Shown here piece after piece: positions 33,895 to 41,919 of a DNA stretch of 64,000 nt. The notes below the pieces were generated by a model. The model ran no database searches and was not told the DNA's origin. It was given only the letters and a program-made list of their open reading frames with translations. Position 1 is the stretch's first letter. Each line of letters begins with the position of its first letter. Made by a program: the position numbers and the translations under genes. The stretch comes from Desulfurococcus mucosus DSM 2162 (GTDB lineage Archaea; Thermoproteota; Thermoprotei_A; Sulfolobales; Desulfurococcaceae), in contig NC_014961.1 of assembly GCF_000186365.1 (NCBI RefSeq), positions 558,001-622,000 on the forward strand, given 5' to 3'.

Positions 33895-35425
33895 CCCCGA
33901 CTCCCTGCCGCTCCACCTGCACCTTCCTGAAGAGTATCGGTGCCTCCACCACCGTGTATCTTTCCACGCCTTCAAGCCTTATGTTAAGCGGGTTTTCTAT
34001 TTCGAACCCAAAGGAGGACGCCAGCTTCAATGAGGCGCTGGGTATAACTGGATGCAGTAGGATCGTGGCCGCCCGGATCAACTCTAGCAACGTGTAGAGC
34101 TCCTTGCTCGGATTAGGCTTCTCCCAGGGCTTCGACTCGTTGACATATTGGTTCGCGTACCTCGCGATCTCCATGGCGTGCTCCAGCGCCTTTGACACCT
34201 CGTAGTTCTTCATGGAGTCAATGTACGCCCCCACATGCGTCGCCACAAGGTCTGCTACAGCCTTGTCAACGCTCCTCCTATACACCTTACCATTCATCTT
34301 CTTCATTGAGAGGGTGCCGACTCTTCTCGCCAGGTTTCCGTAGGTGTCCGCGAGCTCACTGTTATATATGCTGTCAAGTAACTCGAAGGAGACCTCGCTA
34401 TCCTTATCAGTGTTAAATATTCTTGCAAGGAGGTATCTGACTCCATCACTGCCATTGTATCTTGAGACGAGTTCCTCTATGGAGATCACGTTGCCGGCGC
34501 TCTTCCCTATCTTCAACCCCCTGTTTATCAGGTAGGAGTGAACTATGACTCTTCTAGGCGGAGGCAGGTCAAGCGCCTTCAGTATTGAAAACCATACGGC
34601 TGTATGGAACCAGAGGATGTCCTTCCCGATGACATGGTGTGCGTTACTCCAGTAGAGCTGGAGCCTCTCCTTGTCATCCGGGTAGCCGACCCCGCTGAGA
34701 TAATTCATCAACGCGTCGAACCACACGTATATAACATACTTGTCGTCGAAGGGAACCGGTATACCCCATCCAACTCTTTCAACGGGTCTGGCAACCGACA
34801 CATCCCGCAACCCCTCGTTCCTTATCTTTGACGCCACCTCCCTTGCATACTGCTGCGGGTATACTACATCCTTGTTCTCAAGTATGTCTAGGAGGTAGTC
34901 CTTGAATTCTGAGAGCTTGAAGTAGTATGTCTCCTCCTCGAGGTATTCAAGGGGCTTATTGTGGATTGGACAATGGGGCTTCCCATCTACCTCGATGTAC
35001 TCGCCTGGCGAGTAGTATTTTTCACAGTCCACACAGTACATTCCACTGTACTTCGCCTTGTATATAAGCCCCTTTCCATGTATGTAGCTGAAGGCCTCCT
35101 TCACTGCTTTCTCATGGTATGGATCCGTTGTCCTTATGAAGTGATCGTAGGATATCCCAAGGGTCCTCCAGTACTCCCTGTAGACGCTGGCCATTTCATC
35201 GACGAACTCCTTGGGGTGCTTGCCCGCCTTCTCCGCAACCCTCTGGATCTTTAAGCCGTGTTCATCGTTACCAGTGAGGAAGAACACGTTGTTACCGATC
35301 AACCTGTTGAACCTTGCCAGTACATCAGCGAACACGGAGGTGTATGCGTGCCCTATATGCGGTGGTGCGTTCGGGTAGTATATTGGCGTGGTTACGTAAA
35401 ACACGTTCATTTCTACCGCCATCAT
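33881..35425 (-). CDS. metG: Methionyl-tRNA synthetase
   Basis: Class I synthetase, 514 residues. HIGH is PHIGH (22-26 region), there is a zinc knuckle CVDCEKYYS...HCPIH, and the KMSKS loop reads LKIGKSAGN. The single-knuckle zinc region and short length recall bacterial-type short MetRS more than the larger archaeal form. The C-terminal anticodon-binding helices are present; the tRNA-binding extension is absent. Two ATGs open the frame and a TATA-like CTTATTCAT lies ~25 bases upstream, suiting a leaderless start at 35425; ATG 35410 is the alternative. Confidence 0.93.
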   Translation of the reverse strand: MMAVEMNVFYVTTPIYYPNAPPHIGHAYTSVFADVLARFNRLIGNNVFFLTGNDEHGLKIQRVAEKAGKHPKEFVDEMASVYREYWRTLGISYDHFIRTTDPYHEKAVKEAFSYIHGKGLIYKAKYSGMYCVDCEKYYSPGEYIEVDGKPHCPIHNKPLEYLEEETYYFKLSEFKDYLLDILENKDVVYPQQYAREVASKIRNEGLRDVSVARPVERVGWGIPVPFDDKYVIYVWFDALMNYLSGVGYPDDKERLQLYWSNAHHVIGKDILWFHTAVWFSILKALDLPPPRRVIVHSYLINRGLKIGKSAGNVISIEELVSRYNGSDGVRYLLARIFNTDKDSEVSFELLDSIYNSELADTYGNLARRVGTLSMKKMNGKVYRRSVDKAVADLVATHVGAYIDSMKNYEVSKALEHAMEIARYANQYVNESKPWEKPNPSKELYTLLELIRAATILLHPVIPSASLKLASSFGFEIENPLNIRLEGVERYTVVEAPILFRKVQVERQGVGVGTT

Positions 35426-35463
35426 ATGTACACGTATTCTTTGAGAGATGAATAAGGATCGTC

Positions 35464-36945
35464 TCAGCTTTTAATTATTTCCTCAAGTCTCCCAACATAC
35501 TTGTCGACCTGCTTCTTCACGTATCTAATGAAGTATCTGAGCATGAGCCTGACCGGCATGTAGTAGGGCTCCTTCAGGTAGAAGCCGCGCAGTATCTCCT
35601 CAGCCCAGTAGATTGTATGATTATACATGGCGAGCAGTGCATCAATGTGCTCACGCTTCAGGTGCTCCCGCAGGAACCACTTGTCGCGTTTCAGTGCACC
35701 CATCGGCACGAAGAACATTGGAACTATGATGCTCCTGTACGGCTTAAGCCTCTCAATTAACTCTATGGTTTCAACAACGTCGTCGGGCGTCTCACCAGGG
35801 AACCCGAGGATCACTGTTGCAGCCGGGATCACCTTGTTCTCATGCATGATCCTGAATGCGTCCTCAACGATGTTAGGCCACTCCTCCACGGGGTAAGGGC
35901 TTGCCTTAGCCCTCATGATCTCGCGTGCAAGCCTCACGCTACCCGTCTCTATGCCTACCTCCACGCCGAGGAACTTACGGTGCTCATTCAAGACGAGTTC
36001 GTTCATGAGCCTTGAGATAAGCCTATAGTTTTCCTCAGCATATTTCACTGCTGCAAGGCTGGCATGGGACCATGCAAGACTCCTTCTCTCCCCGATCCTT
36101 TTAAGAACCTCGACATGTAGTTTCACCACGGGGTCTGCCCTAGGCTTCACTCCGTCGGCATGGTAGAGTAGTACATCCTCACTGTGCAGTATTATGCCTT
36201 TCAAGCCAGCCCTAATGTTCACGTCCACCTCTGCAAGTATCTTCTCAAGCGGTATGAATCTCAGCGGCCTCAAGGTGACACTGCAGAACTTGCAGCCCCT
36301 GGGACACCCCCTCATCACCTCTACAAGCCCGTTGACACTTGCCCCCTTTATAACCGGGATCTCATCGACGCCGGGTACATCGCCTACGCCGACATACACG
36401 TAGCGCGGCAGCTTCTCGTTTCTTAATGCTTTCTCAACAAGCTCGACAACTATCTTCTCGCCCTCACCGTCGACAACCGTGTCGACACCCCATTTCTCCA
36501 TTAGCTCCAGCTCGTAGAGCCATTGCCAGGCAGCTGGGCCACCAGCTATTATCTTAACGCCCTTCTCCTTAGCCCTCCTCACGGCCGGGCTCTCCATGAG
36601 CCTTATGAAGCTCCTCCTGTTAACGGGTTCCAGCCCAGTTAAGCTCCACCACTCGCTGCTAGGTGGCCCGTAGGCAAAGTAGTCGTGGTGGCTGAGCATT
36701 AGAACCTTCATTGAGTCAACATGCTTCCACAGGTGATCAGGGTCTATTATGGCGGCATTGAAGCCTGCATCCCTTAGCACGGCCTCGATCTTCCTCATCC
36801 CGTAGGGGGCCTCCCTCGGCTTCCCCTCCTCGTCAACCCTTATCCTCGGCGCCGCCAGCCTCATCCAAAGGGACTCCGGCATGCCTATTGGTGGGCCGGT
36901 TGTAACGAACCCGAGGAACTCCTTGCCGTGGTGATTACTCATCAT
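35464..36945 (-). CDS. Radical SAM protein with B12-binding-like N-terminus
   Basis: A 493-residue protein. Residues about 45-175 look like a cobalamin-binding Rossmann domain (IEAVLRDAGFNAAIIDPD, KIIAGGPAA, VVDGEGE), followed by the radical SAM core with CPRGCKFC (Cys214, Cys218, Cys221) and a conserved GVEVGIETGS. This is the COG1032 arrangement, a broad group of methylases and thioether- or ring-forming enzymes. The reaction cannot be read from sequence. It is transcribed alone, downstream of two small genes on the same strand. Confidence 0.85.
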   Translation of the reverse strand: MMSNHHGKEFLGFVTTGPPIGMPESLWMRLAAPRIRVDEEGKPREAPYGMRKIEAVLRDAGFNAAIIDPDHLWKHVDSMKVLMLSHHDYFAYGPPSSEWWSLTGLEPVNRRSFIRLMESPAVRRAKEKGVKIIAGGPAAWQWLYELELMEKWGVDTVVDGEGEKIVVELVEKALRNEKLPRYVYVGVGDVPGVDEIPVIKGASVNGLVEVMRGCPRGCKFCSVTLRPLRFIPLEKILAEVDVNIRAGLKGIILHSEDVLLYHADGVKPRADPVVKLHVEVLKRIGERRSLAWSHASLAAVKYAEENYRLISRLMNELVLNEHRKFLGVEVGIETGSVRLAREIMRAKASPYPVEEWPNIVEDAFRIMHENKVIPAATVILGFPGETPDDVVETIELIERLKPYRSIIVPMFFVPMGALKRDKWFLREHLKREHIDALLAMYNHTIYWAEEILRGFYLKEPYYMPVRLMLRYFIRYVKKQVDKYVGRLEEIIKS

Positions 36946-36982
36946 TGTTCTATCGCTCGTAATAACTATCTCGTAGCCCGTG

Positions 36983-37336
36983 CTACACCACCTCTAGTGC
37001 TACACCATTGTTGAGTATTTTCGACAGTTCACTGGCCCTGCTACGCGGTGCGATCGCAACCACTCTACTACTACACGGCAACCCGTTCAACATCCCAATG
37101 GCCTCCCTCCTGGATTCAGCCTCGTATATGGCGATTGAATAGACATGGTTGCTTAGAACGAGGTCTCTCAGTGCTTCAAGCATGTTTACATCTGCCTCCC
37201 TATGGGTTACAATTATTATCCTTCTACCACCCTTCTCAGCAAGGTGCCTTAGAACCCTGCTCCTAGCCTCATCGATGCCTGTTTCAGGTGAGTCTAGGAA
37301 CACCACTAGTGAGCCCTCGCAGTCCCAGAGCATCAT
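36983..37336 (-). CDS. Small alpha/beta protein, unknown
   Basis: A 117-residue protein with alternating strands and helices (SLVVFLDSPE, RRIIIVTHREAD, HVYSIAIYEA, SRVVAIAPRS), like half of a Rossmann or P-loop-type domain but without a nucleotide-binding loop. Its start lies 3 bases after the stop of the regulator gene upstream, so the two form an operon. It could be a ligand- or partner-binding companion of that regulator. No family recognised. Confidence 0.6.
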   Translation of the reverse strand: MMLWDCEGSLVVFLDSPETGIDEARSRVLRHLAEKGGRRIIIVTHREADVNMLEALRDLVLSNHVYSIAIYEAESRREAIGMLNGLPCSSRVVAIAPRSRASELSKILNNGVALEVV

Positions 37337-37339
37337 GGC

Positions 37340-37708
37340 TCACCTTTTAACCTGGAGTCTTCTAACGGCTTCAGCGATCTCCATGAAGTCCCGTACCCCG
37401 CTCTCCCTGTGGGCTTCCTCAAGGCTCCTCGCAAGCCTCTCCAAGTGCTCCTCTATATGCTTCCTCAGGGCCTCCACTCTAACCTTGTAGTAGGCTTTCT
37501 TCTTAACGATGCTGACCTCTACGAGGCCCTTAGCCTCTAGAATCCTCATTATCTCTGAAACCCTGCTCTTCGCGTAGCCTGTAGCATTGCAGACCTCGCT
37601 CAGGCTTAGGGCCTTATTGCTGAGCAGTAGGATAGCAATAATCCTGGCCATATTCGGCTTCAACCCTATGAGGCTGAGCAACGTGAGCAGGCCGTTCACT
37701 GTAGCCAC
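37340..37708 (-). CDS. Winged-helix transcriptional regulator (TrmB/MarR-like)
   Basis: A 122-residue DNA-binding protein. A winged helix spans about 10-80 (LSLSEVCNATGYAKSRVSEIMRIL in two parts, wing VEVSIVKKKAYYKV) and is followed by a charged coiled-coil helix (about 80-120) for dimerisation. It is the first gene of a two-gene operon, and a 16-bp palindrome covers the likely TATA box (37734-37749), which suggests autoregulation. Confidence 0.78.
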   Translation of the reverse strand: MATVNGLLTLLSLIGLKPNMARIIAILLLSNKALSLSEVCNATGYAKSRVSEIMRILEAKGLVEVSIVKKKAYYKVRVEALRKHIEEHLERLARSLEEAHRESGVRDFMEIAEAVRRLQVKR

Positions 37709-37733
37709 CTGATTGTTCTGTTTGTTCCGAACG

Positions 37734-37749
37734 ATCCATATTTATGGAT
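37734..37749. promoter_or_regulatory. Palindrome over the regulator TATA box
   Basis: ATCCATA-TT-TATGGAT is a perfect 7-bp inverted repeat whose centre (TAAATA on the minus strand) looks like the TATA element of the regulator gene starting at 37708, 33 bases away. A second dyad GTTCCGAAC lies just downstream at about 37724-37732. Binding here would block TBP. Confidence 0.45.
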
Positions 37750-37767
37750 GGTTCAACTTAAAAATAT

Positions 37768-37787
37768 GCCTGCAACCCTAGGCAGGC
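37768..37787. repeat. Short inverted repeat GCCTGC/GCAGGC
   Basis: Six-base arms with an 8-base loop lie in the 140-base gap between the regulator promoter and the downstream end of the 139-residue membrane gene. It may be a transcript-end hairpin or part of the operator region. Nothing else is visible in that gap. Confidence 0.25.
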
Positions 37788-37851
37788 TGAGTAAGCCGTG
37801 CTTGATACTGCGGGATGCCTAGATAGGAGCGATCCCCGGGTTCCATGCATG

Positions 37852-38271
37852 CTAGCTCTTAATCCACGCCAGGATTGCTCCAATTATGAAGCCTACTGTT
37901 GTTGGGCCTAGGGCTAGGAGCCCGAGTGTTGATGCAAGGGATTCAACTACGTGTATGAGCTGCGAGGAGGAGCCATATATGTTGGCTAGTAAATCATATA
38001 TGTCTCCTCCAATGCTCCACACCGATAGAACCATGCCTAAAACCACTACGAGTATCAATGCTACTATGTACTTCAATGCCTTCAGCGAGAAGTAGCCGAG
38101 GGCAAGCCCCAACAGGAACTGTACTATGACCACGATGTATGTCCTCGGATTGCTCAACACCTTACCGAGGAAATCTATTTGAGTTGCATTTACACCGGTG
38201 TCCCCGGCTGATGCGAGCACCGGGGTCAATAAGAGTAGCGATATGACTGCTAAGGGGAGGAGTCTCCTCAC
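37852..38271 (-). CDS. Exported/membrane protein, FUN14-like helices
   Basis: A 139-residue protein with an N-terminal signal-like segment (1-20, RRLLPLAVISLLLLTPVLASA) and three further hydrophobic helices (about 45-62, 66-85, 108-135). LGLALGYFSLKALKYIV has the small-residue pattern of FUN14-type membrane proteins, but the match is loose. TTTATATAGC on the minus strand, about 35 bases upstream, is a likely TATA box. Function unknown. Confidence 0.55.
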   Translation of the reverse strand: MRRLLPLAVISLLLLTPVLASAGDTGVNATQIDFLGKVLSNPRTYIVVIVQFLLGLALGYFSLKALKYIVALILVVVLGMVLSVWSIGGDIYDLLANIYGSSSQLIHVVESLASTLGLLALGPTTVGFIIGAILAWIKS

Positions 38272-38305
38272 AGGTTACCACCGAATAATAGTTATCGATA
38301 CCCAG

Positions 38306-38845
38306 CTATATAAATGCTTGCGCCGCCGACTTATCGGTGCCGGGTGGAGGGATAGGCATCCATTCATTGAAGCCTGAAACTATGGCTAGATACGTGTTGA
38401 GAAGCCTCCATACGAGTCTAAGGAAGAAGGGCTTACCGTAGCGATGTATCTCCTCCTCGAAGAGCTCCATGTTCACCGCTATTGCCTGAGGGCTAAGTAT
38501 ATTGGGCTGAACCATTATCTTGCAGTCTGCACAGACCGTTAGAGCCTTTGAGAGAATACTATGCATAACCCTCAGCCTCTCCGCAGGCTTAAGCTTATCG
38601 AGCTCCCTCGCGTGCTCCGGCGATATGAGGATTGCGAGTGCAAGTATGTATCTATCCGGCTTGTCAAGAGGGTTCACCACGGTGAAGTTAACGCCAGGCG
38701 TACCAGGTGTGGACACGTTGACTCCCCATTTAACACGTGCCTCCGGCGGGGCTTCAAACCTCCTCAAGATGAATGATTCATCCATCAGCCACTTACTTAT
38801 CAAGTCACCTATGTCGTCCTTCAAGCGTGACCCACCACTTCCCAT
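38306..38845 (-). CDS. DUF2299-like archaeal protein
   Basis: A soluble protein with KWGVNVSTPG, NFTVVNPLDKPDRYILALAI, and a helical middle region ISPEHARELDKLKPAER, consistent with the archaeal DUF2299 family, whose function is unknown. I place the start at ATG 38845 (179 residues) because GTATAAATAC on the minus strand sits about 27 bases upstream, as for a leaderless mRNA. TTG at 38824 with GGTGGG upstream is a good alternative; the longer frame to 38893 would run through the TATA box. Confidence 0.7.
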   Translation of the reverse strand: MGSGGSRLKDDIGDLISKWLMDESFILRRFEAPPEARVKWGVNVSTPGTPGVNFTVVNPLDKPDRYILALAILISPEHARELDKLKPAERLRVMHSILSKALTVCADCKIMVQPNILSPQAIAVNMELFEEEIHRYGKPFFLRLVWRLLNTYLAIVSGFNEWMPIPPPGTDKSAAQAFI

Positions 38846-38916
38846 GCAACAGCATATATGTGAGGACGTATTTATACTGGTGGAGGAATACATGGGTAGG
38901 AGAAGCCAAGTCGTTT

Positions 38917-38941
38917 ACCCCTTTAGGGCGGAGAGGAGGTT
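38917..38941 (+). repeat. Degenerate IS200/IS605-like end serving as ribosome binding site
   Basis: ACCCCTTTAGGGCGGAGAGG followed by AGGTT resembles the solo ends of this window, whose consensus runs CCCTTCAGGGCGGGGAGGAGGTC. The final GAGGAGGT lies 7 bases before the TTG start of the DedA-family gene and is an excellent Shine-Dalgarno. Short length makes chance similarity possible. Confidence 0.35.
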
Positions 38942-38947
38942 ATACCG

Positions 38948-39628
38948 TTGATTAACGCGGCACTCAAAGCCGGGGAGTACATAGGGTTCTTCATAGTTTC
39001 ACTAGTCTCCAACGCGATACCGTATTCCACTATACCCTACCTGTTCTGGCTGGCACCCTTCTTTGCACGCATCAGAGATCCCTGGAGCCTTATGCTTGCC
39101 GTGGCTTCATCAGCGCTGGGAGCCAGCATAGGGAAGCTCCTCGTATACATGCTCGGGAGGGGTTTAAGCACTTTCGGCCGTGAATCCAGGTTCAAGCAGA
39201 ACATAGCCTACTTGACCAGCAGGCACAGTACTGCGACATTCATCATGGTCTTCATGGCTGCAGCACTACCAATACCTGACGACGTGGTCTACATACCGGT
39301 AGGCTACGCCAGGTACAATATACTGCTCTTCTTCACAGCCCTGACAGCCGGAAAGCTCGTGGTAACCTCGATGGCAGCCGTCTACGGGAGAGCGTTTTCA
39401 TTCCTTTTCGAAGAACACCCCGGCATACCTTCATGGGTCACGGTAGCAGCCTACATAGCCATCACGCTCCTAGCAATGTACATAGCTGGCTCAATAGATT
39501 GGATCAACATGAGCAACGTATTCAGGGAGAAGGGATTCCGCCAAGGGGTCAGAGTACTCCTCAGCGAGCTATATGCAACGCTGAGAAAGTTGCCGGGTTA
39601 TGTGTCCCGTCTAGCAAACCGTAACTGA
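38948..39628 (+). CDS. DedA/VTT-family membrane protein
   Basis: A 226-residue integral membrane protein with about five hydrophobic segments. FFIVSLVSNAIPYSTIPYL, LGASIGKLLVYMLGRG, and AALPIPDDVVYIPVGYARY give the re-entrant-loop pattern of VTT/DedA-type proteins, which move lipids or small solutes across membranes. The N-terminal TTG start is supported by GAGGAGGT seven bases upstream. The C-terminal cytoplasmic tail is basic. Confidence 0.8.
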   Translation: MINAALKAGEYIGFFIVSLVSNAIPYSTIPYLFWLAPFFARIRDPWSLMLAVASSALGASIGKLLVYMLGRGLSTFGRESRFKQNIAYLTSRHSTATFIMVFMAAALPIPDDVVYIPVGYARYNILLFFTALTAGKLVVTSMAAVYGRAFSFLFEEHPGIPSWVTVAAYIAITLLAMYIAGSIDWINMSNVFREKGFRQGVRVLLSELYATLRKLPGYVSRLANRN

Positions 39629-39882
39629 AAGCGTTTCTCCACCCTTAAAGCACCGGTGGTAATCAAACTCGTTGAGAGGCCTCTGAATACGGGTTGAAAA
39701 GAGATATAAGAGAGGTAAGGTATGGGTGAAATACGGGTAGATGGTATGCGATAAACCATGTATCCATAGCGGGATGACGAGGAACCCGGGATATGGAGAG
39801 GTATCTCGATGAATGAATAGTTTAAAGCGGGCTCCGACCGGCTCCCATACTGCATGAATACTTTCATCCTTCCAACATATCC

Positions 39883-39924
39883 GACCTCTTCCCCGCCCTG
39901 GAGGATAGGGCTTCCAGTCGTAAT
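39883..39924 (-). repeat. Solo IS200/IS605-like end (copy C)
   Basis: On the minus strand: ATTACGACTGGAAGCCCTAT, then CCTCCAGGGCGGGGAAGAGG and TC. It has the same order as copy A: a TTA(C/T) flank, ACTG-AAGC, a hairpin, and a GGGGA-GAGGTC terminus. It lies just ahead of the TATA box (about 39930-39938) of the short MscS gene. The rest of the gap 39629-39882 holds no gene, RNA or clear repeat. Confidence 0.5.
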
Positions 39925-39979
39925 TGAGAAGATTTAAATGCAAGGCCGCCTGGAGTTAGATCATGATCTGGGTGGTAGC

Positions 39980-40609
39980 ATGAGTAAGCATGAAGCAGAT
40001 TCTGTGAGTGAAGCATTTGCAAGGATAATAGTGTACGCTGTGGTAGTAGCAGTAGTCATGGGTGTACTCCAGTGGTTCTTCACACAAGGCGTCGACATGC
40101 TGGTTAAGGCAACCAGGCTCGAGGGTTTGCTCGTGTTGAAAGACTACGCCACATATGTCTACATAATAGTCTTACTGGTATTGGGCTGGATGATCGTCAG
40201 CTCCGTGGCACAGTTATTCTACGTGATGCTGAGGCCGAAGTACGGTGCGTCAACAGCTGCAGCTGTGAGAAGCATGATTAAGATACTGGGCCTCGGCGGA
40301 CTGTTAGCAGGCATAGCTGGAGGAGTGGCGGGTGGAGCAGCGGGAGTAGCCCTGGGAGGCTTCATAGGACTAGTGATAGGCTTCGCCACGCAACAGGTTC
40401 TTGGGCAGGCTGTTGCAGGAATGTTCATACTGCTTGTCAGGCCCTTCAAGATAGGCGATATAGTTGATGTCGCTGGTGAAAGCGAGGTCGTCGTCAAGGA
40501 TATATCAACGATGTTCACGATCGTGGAGAGGAAGGACGGCGTCGAAGTACTCGTCCCCAGCTCGATGATCATAGGGCAGAAGATAGTTCTAAGGAAGCGG
40601 GCACAGTAA
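39980..40609 (+). CDS. Short MscS-like channel lacking the C-terminal domain
   Basis: A 209-residue protein with three membrane helices (about 12-35, 55-80, 105-145). The last is an extremely Gly/Ala-rich pore helix (GLLAGIAGGVAGGAAGVALG), then a complete MscS beta domain (RPFKIGDIVDVAGESEVVVK to VPSSMIIGQKIV). It ends there: the alpha/beta cytoplasmic cage of MscS is missing and replaced by a basic tip. The ATG at 39980 with GGTGGT upstream is preferred to the frame start at 39938; GATTTAAATG just upstream is a good TATA box. It may be a minimal channel or a regulatory subunit. Confidence 0.8.
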   Translation: MSKHEADSVSEAFARIIVYAVVVAVVMGVLQWFFTQGVDMLVKATRLEGLLVLKDYATYVYIIVLLVLGWMIVSSVAQLFYVMLRPKYGASTAAAVRSMIKILGLGGLLAGIAGGVAGGAAGVALGGFIGLVIGFATQQVLGQAVAGMFILLVRPFKIGDIVDVAGESEVVVKDISTMFTIVERKDGVEVLVPSSMIIGQKIVLRKRAQ

Positions 40610-40662
40610 CACACCTAGCTGATTTTTGTCGATACTGCTTCATTAAACACATTGCTCCTAAG

Positions 40663-41898
40663 CTACCCGCCTCCATGCTTGAGAACCGCCGGGATCACGA
40701 GGACCGATAGCAGCCCTGTCACAGCTATAGTTAGCAACGGCCCGAGAGAGGTGAACACGTAGCCCGAAGTGGCTGAGCCAACTAGGCTCACTGCTTCACC
40801 TATGAGGCTGTACAACCCTACTCCATACCCGCTGCGACTCTTAGCGAAGATCAGGAATAGGTTTGAATCTATTATGTCGTTAGCTAGATATATTGCCCCG
40901 AGGAGGAGCCCTATTAACGCTGTCTCCCTGACATTGATCAATGCGAGGAGCGCTGTGAGCCTAACCATCATGCTGAGTGCAAAGAAGCCCCTGCTGAAGA
41001 CGGCGTCCGATTTAATCATCGAGTAGAGTGCGAACGCTACAGCCCTACCTATCCCGTAGACCAGTAGTACGCTGCTGACCCCCATGCCAAGTGTGTACGT
41101 TAAATAGTAGGGTAGCGGTGTCCACAGGTACTCGTTTCCCAGCCTGAAGCCTATTAGTGCTGTGACAACCACCCCGGTTGAAGCCGCTGCTGCAGCATAT
41201 ATTCTTGTAGGTAAGGGTGTTGACCCACCGATCTCTAGGTATGAGAGGGTTAAGAGGCCCTTGACAGGGATGAAGGCCCTGCTGAGCGTTGACTCCAATC
41301 TATACAGGATTCTCTCGATCTTCAAGGCCGGCTCGTGGATCACGAGGATGCCGAGTAAGTGTGCCAGCGTGAATAAGGCTGCAATGTAAATGTAGTGGGA
41401 TAGCACGCTGGAGAAACCTATGTATGCGAGCAACGCTAGGATCGCTGATTCGAAGAGTAGTCTGAGCCTGGATACTGTGACCGCTGTATTGTTCCATTCA
41501 CCACTACTCCTGGTTTCAAAGATATAGGTGTTCACCGCGAGCCTCGTCGAGGCCAGTAGCACTGCGTGAACCATGTAGGCTACGTATATCAAGGGTTTTT
41601 CATCAAACCACATAGAGAGACACATTAAGGCCTGTAGAAGAATCATTGAGAAGGAGCCGAGACGCCAGAGTAAGCCAACCCTCCCAGCATCAGATAGCTT
41701 GTCTGCAACCCTCACAACAGGTATGAAGACCAGTGTCCAAGCAGCGTTGAGAATGCCGAGCTCAACCGCGTTGAACCCGAAGTATTTCACCGCCACCAAG
41801 TTCACCAGTAGATCCATAACGGATATCAGCCCTATGTTGAAGGCTGCTACCGGTAGATCCATGTGAAACCACCGCCCAGCAACCATAGAATCAAGCAC
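40663..41898 (-). CDS. MFS-like membrane transporter
   Basis: A 411-residue protein with about eleven to twelve hydrophobic segments in two halves separated by a charged loop (HEPALKIERILYRLESTLS, about 198-216). The N-terminal half has the MFS loop-like VVRVADKLSDAGRVGLL. The substrate cannot be told. It is separated from the phosphatase gene upstream by 21 bases and may be in its operon. Confidence 0.72.
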   Translation of the reverse strand: MLDSMVAGRWFHMDLPVAAFNIGLISVMDLLVNLVAVKYFGFNAVELGILNAAWTLVFIPVVRVADKLSDAGRVGLLWRLGSFSMILLQALMCLSMWFDEKPLIYVAYMVHAVLLASTRLAVNTYIFETRSSGEWNNTAVTVSRLRLLFESAILALLAYIGFSSVLSHYIYIAALFTLAHLLGILVIHEPALKIERILYRLESTLSRAFIPVKGLLTLSYLEIGGSTPLPTRIYAAAAASTGVVVTALIGFRLGNEYLWTPLPYYLTYTLGMGVSSVLLVYGIGRAVAFALYSMIKSDAVFSRGFFALSMMVRLTALLALINVRETALIGLLLGAIYLANDIIDSNLFLIFAKSRSGYGVGLYSLIGEAVSLVGSATSGYVFTSLGPLLTIAVTGLLSVLVIPAVLKHGGG

Positions 41899-41919
41899 GC
41901 TGCCTTAAAAAGAAGGGCT

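Noticed and set aside
39629-39882. Gap after the DedA gene examined for a CRISPR array or small RNA
   Set aside because: No regularly spaced repeat, no tRNA or snoRNA signature; only the solo transposon end at its right side.
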